A DNA stretch of 64,000 nt, taken from contig JAMKCF010000047.1 in NCBI GenBank assembly GCA_023634235.1, forward strand, positions 1-64,000. Reading direction: 5' to 3'. Numbering within the stretch: the first letter of the stretch is position 1; each line of letters starts with the position of its first letter. This DNA comes from Pisaster brevispinus. Its lineage: Eukaryota > Echinodermata > Asteroidea > Forcipulatida > Asteriidae. A program made the position numbers and the translations under genes. Below the pieces are notes generated by a model. The model was given only the letters and a program-made list of their open reading frames with translations, was not told where the DNA came from and searched no databases. Shown piece by piece: positions 51,929-64,000 of the stretch.

Positions 51929-52870
51929 GTGTGCCTTGAATTCCACTTCACCCGAACATTAGACTTTTTGGGCCGATGTCCACCATCTTCGTGCCGGAAA
52001 TGGCCTGCAGGCTGGGACACTCAGAAAGCCACTCAAAAGCATCTTCAGTGGGATTTTTGTACACAGAGCTGCACAAAAAGAAGAAGAAACGAAATAAAAT
52101 ACAAGGAGGGTCAAATCACACCCATAACAACATCGGATTTGCACAAGGTTTCCACCACTGGAAAGCCACGATTCAGGGCTCTCACCTCGTTGTGGATCCG
52201 TGTCTCTGAGCATTTTCTAGGCGGGGCGAGCGGCCCCGGAATAGGGCTACAACCACCGGCAAGTTAGCCCACGCGCCGGGGCCGAGCAACAACAAAGGCA
52301 AGACATGTCCATCCCAAGAATGATTTGAAACAACACCCGAGCTAAGTTTGAGAATAACTCATGAACTAGAAATGCTAGAGAGACGAAATTTGTACCTGAG
52401 TGTGCCTTGAATTCCACTTCACCCGAACATTAGACTTTTTGGGCCGATGTCCACCATCTTCGTGCCGGAAATGGCCTGCAGGCTGGGACACTCAGAAAGC
52501 CACTCAAAAGCATCTTCAGTGGGATTTTTGTACACAGAGCTGCACAAAAAGAAGAAGAAACGAAATAAAATACAAGGAGGGTCAAATCACACCCATAACA
52601 ACATCGGATTTGCACAAGGTTTCCACCACTGGAAAGCCACGATTCAGGGCTCTCACCTCGTTGTGGATCCGTGTCTCTGAGCATTTTCTAGGCGGGGCGA
52701 GCGGCCCCGGAATAGGGCTACAACCACCGGCAAGTTAGCCCACGCGCCGGGGCCGAGCAACAACAAAGGCAAGACATGTCCATCCCAAGAATGATTTGAA
52801 ACAACACCCGAGCTAAGTTTGAGAATAACTCATGAACTAGAAATGCTAGAGAGACGAAATTTGTACCTGA
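51929..52870. repeat. Adjacent identical-looking unit pair 111-112
   Basis: Both units are TTG with gatgtCcacc (51980 and 52451), a change that destroys the ApaLI site and that I saw nowhere else. I noticed no difference between the two units when reading, so this is probably a very recent single-unit duplication. Confidence 0.8.
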
Positions 52871-54283
52871 GTGTGCCTTGAATTCCACTTCACCCGAACA
52901 TTAGACTTTTTGGGCCGATGTGCACCATCTTCGTGCCGGAAATGGCCTGCAGGCTGGGACACTCAGAAAGCCACTCAAAAGCATCTTCAGTGGGATTTTT
53001 GTACACAGAGCTGCACAAAAAGAAGAAGAAACGAAATAAAATACAAGGAGGGTCAAATCACACCCATAACAACATCGGATTTGCACAAGGTTTCCACCAC
53101 TGGAAAGCCACGATTCAGGGCTCTCACCTCGTCGTGGATCCGTGTCTCTGAGCATTTTCTAGGCGGGGCGAGCATCCCCGGAATAGGGCTACAACCACCG
53201 GCAAGTTAGCCCACGCGCCGGGGCCGAGCAACAACAAAGGCAAGACATGTCCATCCCAAGAATGATTTGAAACAACACCCGAGCTAAGTTTGAGAATAAC
53301 TCATGAACTAGAAATGCTAGAGAGACGAAATTTGTACCTGAGTGTGCCTTGAATTCCACTTCACCCGAACATTAGACTTTTTGGGCCGATGTGCACCATC
53401 TTCGTGCCGGAAATGGCCTGCAGGCTGGGACACTCAGAAAGCCACTCAAAAGCATCTTCAGTGGGATTTTTGTACACAGAGCTGCACAAAAAAAAGAAGA
53501 AACGAAATAAAATACAAGGAGGGTCAAATCACACCCATAACAACATCGGATTTGCACAAGGTTTCCACCACTGGAAAGCCACGATTCAGGGCTCTCACCT
53601 CGTCGTAGATCCGTGTCTCTGAGCATTTTCTAGGCGGGGCGAGCGGCCCCGGAATAGGGCTACAACCACCGGCAAGTTAGCCCACGCGCCGGGGCCGAGC
53701 AACAACAAAGGCAAGACATGTCCATCCCAAGAATGATTTGAAACAACACCCGAGCTAAGTTTGAGAATAACTCATGAACTAGAAATGCTAGAGAGACGAA
53801 ATTTGTACCTGAGTGTGCCTTGAATTCCACTTCACCCGAACATTAGACTTTTTGGGCCGATGTGCACCATCTTCGTGCCGGAAATGGCCTGCAGGCTGGG
53901 ACACTCAGAAAGCCACTCAAAAGCATCTTCAGTGGGATTTTTGTACACAGAGCTGCACAAAAAGAAGAAGAAACGAAATAAAATACAAGGAGGGTCAAAT
54001 CACACCCATAACAACATCGGATTTGCACAAGGTTTCCACCACTGGAAAGCCACGATTCAGGGCTCTCACCTCGTCGTGGATCCGTGTCTCTGAGCATTTT
54101 CTAGGCGGGGCGAGCGGCCCCGGAATAGGGCTACAACCACCGGCAAGTTAGCCCACGCGCCGGGGCCGAGCAACAACAAAGGCAAGACATGTCCATCCCA
54201 AGAATGATTTGAAACAACACCCGAGCTAAGTTTGAGAATAACTCATGAACTAGAAATGCTAGAGAGACGAAATTTGTACCTGA

Positions 54284-56167
54284 GTGTGCCTTGAATTCCA
54301 CTTCACCCGAACATCAGACTTTTTGGGCCGATGTGCACCATCTTCGTGCCGGAAATGGCCTGCAGGCTGGGACACTCAGAAAGCCACTCAAAAGCATCTT
54401 CAGTGGGATTTTTGTACACAGAGCTGCACAAAAAGAAGAAGAAACGAAATAAAATACAAGGAGGCTCAAATCACACCCATAACAACATCGGATTTGCACA
54501 AGGTTTCCACCACTGGAAAGCCACGATTCAGGGCTCTCACCTCGTCGTAGATCCGTGTCTCTGAGCATTTTCTAGGCGGGGCGAGCGGCCCCGGAATAGG
54601 GCTACAACCACCGGCAAGTTAGCCCACGCGCCGGGGCCGAGCAACAACAAAGGCAAGACATGTCCATCGCAAGAATGATTTGAAACAACACCCGAGCTAA
54701 GTTTGAGAATAACTCATGAACTAGAAATGCTAGAGAGACGAAATTTGTACCTGAGTGTGCCTTGAATTCCACTTCACCCGAACATCAGACTTTTTGGGCC
54801 GATGTGCACCATCTTCGTGCCGGAAATGGCCTGCAGGCTGGGACACTCAGAAAGCCACTCAAAAGCATCTTCAGTGGGATTTTTGTACACAGAGCTGCAC
54901 AAAAAGAAGAAGAAACGAAATAAAATACAAGGAGGGTCAAATCACACCCATAACAACATCGGATTTGCACAAGGTTTCCACCACTGGAAAGCCACGATTC
55001 AGGGCTCTCACCTCGTCGTGGATCCGTGTCTCTGAGCATTTTCTAGGCGGGGCGAGCGGCCCCGGAATAGGGCTACAACCACCGGCAAGTTAGCCCACGC
55101 GCCGGGGCCGAGCAACAACAAAGGCAAGACATGTCCATCCCAAGAATGATTTGAAACAACACCCGAGCTAAGTTTGAGAATAACTCATGAACTAGAAATG
55201 CTAGAGAGACGAAATTTGTACCTGAGTGTGCCTTGAATTCCACTTCACCCGAACATCAGACTTTTTGGGCCGATGTGCACCATCTTCGTGCCGGAAATGG
55301 CCTGCAGGCTGGGACACTCAGAAAGCCACTCAAAAGCATCTTCAGTGGGATTTTTGTACACAGAGCTGCACAAAAAGAAGAAGAAACGAAATAAAATACA
55401 AGGAGGCTCAAATCACACCCATAACAACATCGGATTTGCACAAGGTTTCCACCACTGGAAAGCCACGATTCAGGGCTCTCACCTCGTCGTAGATCCGTGT
55501 CTCTGAGCATTTTCTAGGCGGGGCGAGCGGCCCCGGAATAGGGCTACAACCACCGGCAAGTTAGCCCACGCGCCGGGGCCGAGCAACAACAAAGGCAAGA
55601 CATGTCCATCGCAAGAATGATTTGAAACAACACCCGAGCTAAGTTTGAGAATAACTCATGAACTAGAAATGCTAGAGAGACGAAATTTGTACCTGAGTGT
55701 GCCTTGAATTCCACTTCACCCGAACATCAGACTTTTTGGGCCGATGTGCACCATCTTCGTGCCGGAAATGGCCTGCAGGCTGGGACACTCAGAAAGCCAC
55801 TCAAAAGCATCTTCAGTGGGATTTTTGTACACAGAGCTGCACAAAAAGAAGAAGAAACGAAATAAAATACAAGGAGGGTCAAATCACACCCATAACAACA
55901 TCGGATTTGCACAAGGTTTCCACCACTGGAAAGCCACGATTCAGGGCTCTCACCTCGTCGTGGATCCGTGTCTCTGAGCATTTTCTAGGCGGGGCGAGCG
56001 GCCCCGGAATAGGGCTACAACCACCGGCAAGTTAGCCCACGCGCCGGGGCCGAGCAACAACAAAGGCAAGACATGTCCATCCCAAGAATGATTTGAAACA
56101 ACACCCGAGCTAAGTTTGAGAATAACTCATGAACTAGAAATGCTAGAGAGACGAAATTTATACCTGA
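54284..56167. repeat. Tandem 2-unit duplication (units 116-117 and 118-119)
   Basis: Units 116 and 118 are CCA with the aggaggCtc form (54465 and 55407), and both are followed by catcGcaag (54669 and 55611). Units 117 and 119 are plain CCG. The period is 942 bp. The catcGcaag change was seen only here. Confidence 0.85.
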
Positions 56168-59100
56168 GTGTGCCTTGAATTCCACTTCACCCGAACATCA
56201 GACTTTTTGGGCCGATGTGCACCATCTTCGTGCCGGAAATGGCCTGCAGGCTGGGACACTCAGAAAGCCACTCAAAAGCATCTTCAGTGGGATTTTTGTA
56301 CACAGAGCTGCACAAAAAGAAGAAGAAACGAAATAAAATACAAGGAGGGTCAAATCACACCCATAACAACATCGGATTTGCACAAGGTTTCCACCACTGG
56401 AAAGCCACGATTCAGGGCTCTCACCTTGTCGTAGATCCGTGTCTCTGAGCATTTTCTAGGCGGGGCGAGCGGCCCCGGAATAGGGCTACAACCACCGGCA
56501 AGTTAGCCCACGCGCCGGGGCCGAGCAACAACAAAGGCAAGACATGTCCATCCCAAGAATGATTTGAAACAACACCCGAGCTAAGTTTGAGAATAACTCA
56601 TGAACTAGAAATGCTAGAGAGACGAAATTTGTACCTGAGTGTGCCTTGAATTCCACTTCACCCGAACATTAGACTTTTTGGGCCGATGTGCACCATCTTC
56701 GTGCCGGAAATGGCCTGCAGGCTGGGACACTCAGAAAGCCACTCAAAAGCATCTTCAGTGGGATTTTTGTACACAGAGCTGCACAAAAAGAAGAAGAAAC
56801 GAAATAAAATACAAGGAGGGTCAAATCACACCCATAACAACATCGGATTTGCACAAGGTTTCCACCACTGGAAAGCCACGATTCAGGGCTCTCACCTCGT
56901 CGTAGATCCGTGTCTTTGAGCATTTTCTAGGCGGGGCGAGCGGCCCCGGAATAGGGCTACAACCACCGGCAAGTTAGCCCACGCGCCGGGGCCGAGCAAC
57001 AACAAAGGCAAGACATGTCCATCCCAAGAATGATTTGAAACAACACCCGAGCTAAGTTTGAGAATAACTCATGAACTAGAAATGCTAGAGAGACGAAATT
57101 TGTACCTGAGTGTGCCTTGAATTCCACTTCACCCGAACATCAGACTTTTTGGGCCGATGTGCACCATCTTCGTGCCGGAAATGGCCTGCAGGCTAGGACA
57201 CTCAGAAAGCCACTCAAAAGCATCTTCAGTGGGATTTTTGTACACAGAGCTGCACAAAAAGAAGAAGAAACGAAATAAAATACAAGGAGGGTCAAATCAC
57301 ACCCATAACAACATCGGATTTGCACAAGGTTTCCACCACTGGAAAGCCACGATTCAGGGCTCTCACCTCGTCTTGGATCCGTGTCTCTGAGCATTTTCTA
57401 GGCGGGGCGAGCGGCCCCGGAATAGGGCTACAACCACCGGCAAGTTAGCCCACGCGCCGGGGCCGAGCAACAACAAAGGCAAGACATGTCCATCCCAAGA
57501 ATGATTTGAAACAACACCCGAGCTAAGTTTGAGAATAACTCATGAACTAGAAATGCTAGAGAGACGAAATTTGTACCTGAGTGTGCCTTGAATTCCACTT
57601 CACCCGAACATCAGACTTTTTGGGCCGATGTGCACCATCTTCGTGCCGGAAATGGCCTGCAGGCTGGGACACTCAGAAAGCCACTCAAAAGCATCTTCAG
57701 TGGGATTTTTGTACACAGAGCTGCACAAAAAGAAGAAGAAACGAAATAAAATACAAGGAGGGTCAAATCACACCCATAACAACATCGGATTTGCACAAGG
57801 TTTCCACCACTGGAAAGCCACGATTCAGGGCTCTCACCTCGTTGTAGATCCGTGTCTCTGAGCATTTTCTAGGCGGGGCGAGCGGCCCCGGAATAGGGCT
57901 ACAACCACCGGCAAGTTAGCCCACGCGCCGGGGCCGAGCAACAACAAAGGCAAGACATGTCCATCCCAAGAATGATTTGAAACAACACCCGAGCTAAGTT
58001 TGAGAATAACTCATGAACTAGAAATGCTAGAGAGACGAAATTTGTACCTGAGTGTGCCTTGAATTCCACTTCACCCGAACATTAGACTTTTTGGGCCGAT
58101 GTGCACCATCTTCGTGCCGGAAATGGCCTGCAGGCTGGGACACTCAGAAAGCCACTCAAAAGCATCTTCAGTGGGATTTTTGTACACAGAGCTGCACAAA
58201 AAGAAGAAGAAACGAAATAAAATACAAGGAGGGTCAAATCACACCCATAACAACATCGGATTTGCACAAGGTTTCCACCACTGGAAAGCCACGATTCAGG
58301 GCTCTCACCTCGTCGTGGATCCGTGTCTCTGAGCATTTTTTAGGCGGGGCGAGCGGCCCCGGAATAGGGCTACAACCACCGGCAAGTTAGCCCACGCGCC
58401 GGGGCCGAGCAACAACAAAGGCAAGACATGTCCATCCCAAGAATGATTTGAAACAACACCCGAGCTAAGTTTGAGAATAACTCATGAACTAGAAATGCTA
58501 GAGAGACGAAATTTGTACCTGAGTGTGCCTTGAATTCCACTTCACCCGAACATCAGACTTTTTGGGCCGATGTGCACCATCTTCGTGCCGGAAATGGCCT
58601 GCAGGCTGGGACACTCAGAAAGCCACTCAAAAGCATCTTCAGTGGGATTTTTGTACACAGAGCTGCACAAAAAGAAGAAGAAACGAAATAAAATACAAGG
58701 AGGGTCAAATCACACCCATAACAACATCGGATTTGCACAAGGTTTCCACCACTGGAAAGCCACGATTCAGGGCTCTCACCTCGTCGTAGATCCGTGTCTC
58801 TGAGCATTTTCTAGGCGGGGCGAGCGGCCCCGGAATAGGGCTACAACCACCGGCAAGTTAGCCCACGCGCCGGGGCCGAGCAACAACAAAGGCAAGACAT
58901 GTCCATCCCAAGAATGATTTGAAACAACACCCGAGCTAAGTTTGAGAATAACTCATGAACTAGAAATGCTAGAGAGACGAAATTTGTACCTGAGTGTGCC
59001 TTGAATTCCACTTCACCCGAACATCAGACTTTTTGGGCCGATGTGCACCATCTTCGTGCCGGAAATGGCCTGCAGGCTGGGACACTCAGAAAGCCACTCA

Positions 59101-62100
59101 AAAGCATCTTCAGTGGGATTTTTGTACACAGAGCTGCACAAAAAGAAGAAGAAACGAAATAAAATACAAGGAGGGTCAAATCACACCCATAACAACATCG
59201 GATTTGCACAAGGTTTCCACCACTGGAAAGCCACGATTCAGGGCTCTCACCTCGTTGTGGATCCGTGTCTCTGAGCATTTTCTAGGCGGGGCGAGCGGCC
59301 CCGGAATAGGGCTACAACCACCGGCAAGTTAGCCCACGCGCCGGGGCCGAGCAACAACAAAGGCAAGACATGTCCATCCCAAGAATGATTTGAAACAACA
59401 CCCGAGCTAAGTTTGAGAATAACTCATGAACTAGAAATGCTAGAGAGACGAAATTTATACCTGAGTGTGCCTTGAAATCCACTTCACCCGAACATCAGAC
59501 TTTTTGGGCCGATGTGCACCATCTTCGTGCCGGAAATGGCCTGCAGGCTGGGACACTCAGAAAGCCACTCAAAAGCATCTTCAGTGGGATTTTTGTACAC
59601 AGAGCTGCACAAAAAGAAGAAGAAACGAAATAAAATACAAGGAGGGTCAAATCACACCCATAACAACATCGGATTTGCACAAGGTTTCCACCACTGGAAA
59701 GCCACGATTCAGGGCTCTCACCTCGTCGTAGATCCGTGTCTCTGAGCATTTTCTAGGCGGGGCGAGCGGCCCCGGAATAGGGCTACAACCACCGGCAAGT
59801 TAGCCCACGCGCCGGGGCCGAGCAACAACAAAGGCAAGACATGTCCATCCCAAGAATGATTTGAAACAACACCCGAGCTAAGTTTGAGAATAACTCATGA
59901 ACTAGAAATGCTAGAGAGACGAAATTTGTACCTGAGTGTGCCTTGAATTCCACTTCACCCGAACATCAGACTTTTTGGGCCGATGTGCACCATCTTCGTG
60001 CCGGAAATGGCCTGCAGGCTGGGACACTCAGAAAGCCACTCAACAGCATCTTCAGTGGGATTTTTGTACACAGAGCTGCACAAAAAGAAGAAGAAACGAA
60101 ATAAAATACAAGGAGGGTCAAATCACACCCATAACAACATCGGATTTGCACAAGGTTTCCACCACTGGAAAGCCACGATTCAGGGCTCTCACCTCGTCGT
60201 GGATCCGTGTCTCTGAGCATTTTCTAGGCGGGGCGAGCGGCCCCGGAATAGGGCTACAACCACCGGCAAGTTAGCCCACGCGCCGGGGCCGAGCAACAAC
60301 AAAGGCAAGACATGTCCATCCCAAGAATGATTTGAAACAACACCCGAGCTAAGTTTGAGAATAACTCATGAACTAGAAATGCTAGAGAGACGAAATTTGT
60401 ACCTGAGTGTGCCTTGAATTCCACTTCACCCGAACATCAGACTTTTTGGGCCGATGTGCACCATCTTCGTGCCGGAAATGGCCTGCAGGCTGGGACACTC
60501 AGAAAGCCACTCAAAAGCATCTTCAGTGGGATTTTTGTACACAGAGCTGCACAAAAAGAAGAAGAAACGAAATAAAATACAAGGAGGGTCAAATCACACC
60601 CATAACAACATCGGGTTTGCACAAGGTTTCCACCACTGGAAAGCCACGATTCAGGGCTCTCACCTCGTCGTGGATCCGTGTCTCTGAGCATTTTCTAGGC
60701 GGGGCGAGCGGCCCCGGAATAGGGCTACAACCACCAGCAAGTTAGCCCACGCGCCGGGGCCGAGCAACAACAAAGGCAAGACATGTCCATCCCAAGAATG
60801 ATTTGAAACAACACCCGAGCTAAGTTTGAGAATAACTCATGAACTAGAAATGCTAGAGAGACGAAATTTGTACCTGAGTGTGCCTTGAATTCCACTTCAC
60901 CCGAACATCAGACTTTTTGGGCCGATGTGCACCATCTTCGTGCCGGAAATGGCCTGCAGGCTGGGACACTCAGAAAGCCACTCAAAAGCATCTTCAGTGG
61001 GATTTTTGTACACAGAGCTGCACAAAAAGAAGAAGAAACGAAATAAAATACAAGGAGGGTCAAATCACACCCATAACAACATCGGATTTGCACAAGGTTT
61101 CCACCACTGGAAAGCCACGATTCAGGGCTCTCACCTCGTCGTAGATCCGTGTCTCTGAGCATTTTCTAGGCGGGGCGAGCGGCCCCGGAATAGGGCTACA
61201 ACCACCGGCAAGTTAGCCCACGCGCCGGGGCCGAGCAACAACAAAGGCAAGACATGTCCATCCCAAGAATGATTTGAAACAACACCCGAGCTAAGTTTGA
61301 GAATAACTCATGAACTAGAAATGCTAGAGAGACGAAATTTGTACCTGAGTGTGCCTTGAATTCCACTTCACCCGAACATCAGACTTTTTGGGCCGATGTG
61401 CACCATCTTCGTGCCGGAAATGGCCTGCAGGCTGGGACACTCAGAAAGCCACTCAAAAGCATCTTCAGTGGGATTTTTGTACACAGAGCTGCACAAAAAG
61501 AAGAAGAAACGAAATAAAATACAAGGAGGGTCAAATCACACCCATAACAACATCGGATTTGCACAAGGTTTCCACCACTGGAAAGCCACGATTCAGGGCT
61601 CTCACCTCGTCGTAGATTCGTGTCTCTGAGCATTTTCTAGGCGGGGCGAGCGGCCCCGGAATAGGGCTACAACCACCGGCAAGTTAGCCCACGCGCCGGG
61701 GCCGAGCAACAACAAAGGCAAGACATGTCCATCCCAAGAATGATTTGAAACAACACCCGAGCTAAGTTTGAGAATAACTCATGAACTAGAAATGCTAGAG
61801 AGACGAAATTTGTACCTGAGTGTGCCTTGAATTCCACTTCACCCGAACATTAGACTTTTTGGGCCGATGTGCACCATCTTCGTGCCGGAAATGGCCTGCA
61901 GGCTGGGACACTCAGAAAGCCACTCAAAAGCATCTTCAGTGGGATTTTTGTACACAGAGCTGCACAAAAAGAAGAAGAAACGAAATAAAATACAAGGAGG
62001 GTCAAATCACACCCATAACAACATCGGATTTGCACAAGGTTTCCACCACTGGAAAGCCACGATTCAGGGCTCTCACCTCGTTGTAGATCCGTGTCTCTGA

Positions 62101-63181
62101 GCATTTTCTAGGCGGGGCGAGCGGCCCCGGAATAGGGCTACAACCACCGGCAAGTTAGCCCACGCGCCGGGGCCGAGCAACAACAAAGGCAAGACATGTC
62201 CATCCAAAGAATGATTTGAAACAACACCCGAGCTAAGTTTGAGAATAACTCATGAACTAGAAATGCTAGAGAGACGAAATTTGTACCTGAGTGTGCCTTG
62301 AATTCCACTTCACCCGAACATTAGACTTTTTGGGCCGATGTGCACCATCTTCGTGCCGGAAATGGCCTGCAGGCTGGGACACTCAGAAAGCCACTCAAAA
62401 GCATCTTCAGTGGGATTTTTGTACACAGAGCTGCACAAAAAGAAGAAGAAACGAAATAAAATACAAGGAGGGTCAAATCACACCCATAACAACATCGGAT
62501 TTGCACAAGGTTTCCACCACTGGAAAGCCACGATTCAGGGCTCTCACCTCGTTGTGGATCCGTGTCTCTGAGCATTTTCTAGGCGGGGCGAGCGGCCCCG
62601 GAATAGGGCTACAACCACCGGCAAGTTAGCCCACGCGCCGGGGCCGAGCAACAACAAAGGCAAGACATGTCCATCCCAAGAATGATTTGAAACAACACCC
62701 GAGCTAAGTTTGAGAATAACTCATGAACTAGAAATGCTAGAGAGACGAAATTTGTACCTGAGTGTGCCTTGAATTCCACTTCACCCGAACATCAGACTTT
62801 TTGGGCCGATGTGCACCATCTTCGTGCCGGAAATGGCCTGCAGGCTGGGACACTCAGAAAGCCACTCAAAAGCATCTTCAGTGGGATTTTTGTACACAGA
62901 GCTGCACAAAAAGAAGAAGAAACGAAATAAAATACAAGGAGGGTCAAATCACACCCATAACAACATCGGATTTGCACAAGGTTTCCACCACTGGAAAGCC
63001 ACGATTCAGGGCTCTCACCTCGTCGTAGATCCGTGTCTCTGAGCATTTTCTAGGCGGGGCGAGCGGCCCCGGAATAGGGCTACAACCACCGGCAAGTTAG
63101 CCCACGCGCCGGGGCCGAGCAACAACAAAGGCAAGACATGTCCATCCCAAGAATGATTTGAAACAACACCCGAGCTAAGTT

Positions 63182-63703
63182 TGAGAATAACTCATGAACT
63201 AGAAATGCTAGAGAGACGAAATTTGGACCTGAGTGTGCCTTGAATTCCACTTCACATGAACATCAGACTTTTTGGGCCGATGTGCACCATCTTCGTGCCG
63301 GAAATGGCCTGCAGGCTGGGACACTCAGAAAGCCACTCAAAAGCATCTTCAGTGGGATTTTTGTACACAGAGCTGCACAAAAAGAAGAAGAAACGAAATA
63401 AAATATAAGGAGGGTCAAATCACACCCATAACAACATCGGATTTGCACAAGGTTTCCACCACTGGAAAGCCACGATTCAGGGCTCTCACCTCGTTGTGGA
63501 TCCGTGTCTCTGAGCATTTTCTAGGCGGGGCGAGCGGCCCCGGAATAGGGCTACAACCACCGGCAAGTTAGCCCACGCGCCGGGGCCGAGCAACAACAAA
63601 GGCAAGACATGTCCATCCCAAGAATGATTTGAAACAACACCCGAGCTAAGTTTGAGAATAACTCATGAACTAGAAATGCTAGAGAGACGAAATTTGTACC
63701 TGA
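63182..63703. repeat. Unit 135 and its left flank, one of the more diverged units
   Basis: Changes are aatttgGacc (63226), ttcacATgaa replacing cc at 63256-63257, and aaatTtaagg-type change aaatataagg (T at 63406). The double change is a second example of two adjacent bases altered together. The unit keeps 471 bp. It is near the window end, so whether divergence rises further to the right cannot be seen. Confidence 0.7.
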
Positions 63704-64000
63704 GTGTGCCTTGAATTCCACTTCACCCGAACATCAGACTTTTTGGGCCGATGTGCACCATCTTCGTGCCGGAAATGGCCTGCAGGCTGGGACACTCAGA
63801 AAGCCACTCAAAAGCATCTTCAGTGGGATTTTTGTACACAGAGCTGCACAAAAAGAAGAAGAAACGAAATAAAATACAAGGAGGGTCAAATCACACCCAT
63901 AACAACATCGGATTTGCACAAGGTTTCCACCACTGGAAAGCCACGATTCAGGGCTCTCACCTCGTCGTAGATCCGTGTCTCTGAGCGTTTTCTAGGCGGG
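63704..64000. repeat. Partial satellite unit 136 at the right window edge
   Basis: These are the first 297 bases of a unit with haplotype CCA, cut by the window end inside the GC-rich block. It has one private change, gagcGtttt at 63987. The array clearly continues beyond the window. Confidence 0.96.

Larger units (their letters stand above)
48161..63703. repeat. Satellite units 103-135, regular 471-bp register
   Basis: Thirty-three units are each exactly 471 bp. Haplotypes: CCA in units 105, 116, 118, 120, 125, 127, 130, 131, 134; CCG in 106, 117, 119, 122, 128, 129; CTG in 104, 109, 110, 126, 135; CTA in 103, 108, 123; TTG in 111, 112, 133; TTA in 107, 132; TCG in 113, 115, 124; TCA in 114, 121. 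Including the partial unit 136, half of this block has A at site c, against one unit in the first 27. Private changes include gcaagAtag (104), cacctTgtc (120), gtctTtga (121), gaaAtcc (127), caaCagc (128), atcggGttt (129) and gatTcg (131). Confidence 0.96.
1..64000. repeat. Tandem satellite array, 471-bp unit, about 136 head-to-tail copies
   Basis: The same unit recurs without spacers through the whole window, always in the same orientation. Landmarks in nearly every unit are an EcoRI site (gaattc), an ApaLI site (gtgcac), an SbfI/PstI site (cctgcagg), a purine tract, a BamHI site (ggatcc, lost in about 42 units) and a GC-rich block of about 65 bp. I counted about 21 CpG dinucleotides per unit, roughly half of them in or just around the GC block. 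Neither array edge is seen, so the true length exceeds 64 kb. Arrays like this are known from centromeric, pericentromeric and subtelomeric heterochromatin of eukaryotes; which of these applies cannot be read from the sequence. No gene, RNA gene or mobile element interrupts the array. I do not recognise the family. Confidence 0.98.

Noticed and set aside
1..64000. CRISPR array
   Set aside because: The 471-bp units abut one another with no unique spacers, and there are no cas genes.
1..64000. 5S rDNA units or rDNA intergenic subrepeats
   Set aside because: The unit length would suit 5S units, but I find no 5S internal control region, no recognisable 5S gene on either strand, and no rRNA promoter motif or rRNA coding sequence.
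1..64000. Regular higher-order repeat with a fixed multimer period
   Set aside because: Shared variants occur at offsets of 1, 2, 3, 5, 7, 8, 9, 14 and 16 units, in separate places. No one multimer repeats along the array.
1..64000. Retrotransposon or other mobile element inserted in the array
   Set aside because: Every stretch aligns to the satellite unit. There is no foreign sequence, terminal repeat or target duplication.

Overview
The whole window is one uninterrupted head-to-tail satellite DNA array. A unit of 471 bp (about 49% GC, counted by eye on one unit) repeats about 136 times in one orientation from base 1 to base 64000, with neither array edge inside the window. I see no protein-coding gene, RNA gene, transposon, telomere repeat or unique spacer. 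Tens of kilobases of near-identical, hundreds-of-bp tandem units point to eukaryotic nuclear heterochromatin (centromeric, pericentromeric or subtelomeric). I do not recognise the satellite family. A plant is possible but the sequence does not settle it.

Layout, taking the motif gtgtgcctt as the arbitrary unit start. Units 1-11 start at 94, 566, 1039, 1511, 1983, 2454, 2926, 3398, 3869, 4341 and 4815, with irregular lengths of 471-474 bp. Units 12-36 start at 5289 and every 471 bp to 16593; unit 36 is 470 bp. Units 37-102 start at 17063 and every 471 bp to 47678; unit 102 is 483 bp through a 12-bp duplication. Units 103-136 start at 48161 and every 471 bp to 63704, the last cut by the window end. 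From unit 12 on, 122 of 124 complete units are exactly 471 bp. The first 5.15 kb instead carries about 15 extra bases, all insertions and mostly in homopolymers.

Units differ mainly by single-base changes. Three sites vary commonly: site a, cat[C/T]ag; site b, cgt[C/T]gt; site c, the first G of a BamHI site (G/A). Haplotypes below are written in that order, so CCG is the commonest form. Shared rare variants reveal internal copying: an 11-unit block repeated 14 units away (units 1-11 and 15-25), an about 7-unit block repeated 8 units away (from units 68 and 76), nested 3- and 5-unit copies near 48-51 kb, 2-unit duplications at 43-45 kb and 54-56 kb, and single-unit duplications. This is the pattern expected from unequal exchange and gene conversion. 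There is no regular higher-order repeat.

The points most worth a second look are: (1) the insertion-rich first 5.15 kb, which coincides with a second, indel-free copy of the same 11 units and suggests unpolished or misjoined assembly; (2) a GC-rich compound inverted repeat in every unit; (3) a left-to-right change in variant composition; (4) the near-absence of length change against many substitutions. I found no new gene system. The biology here is the organisation and homogenisation of a satellite.
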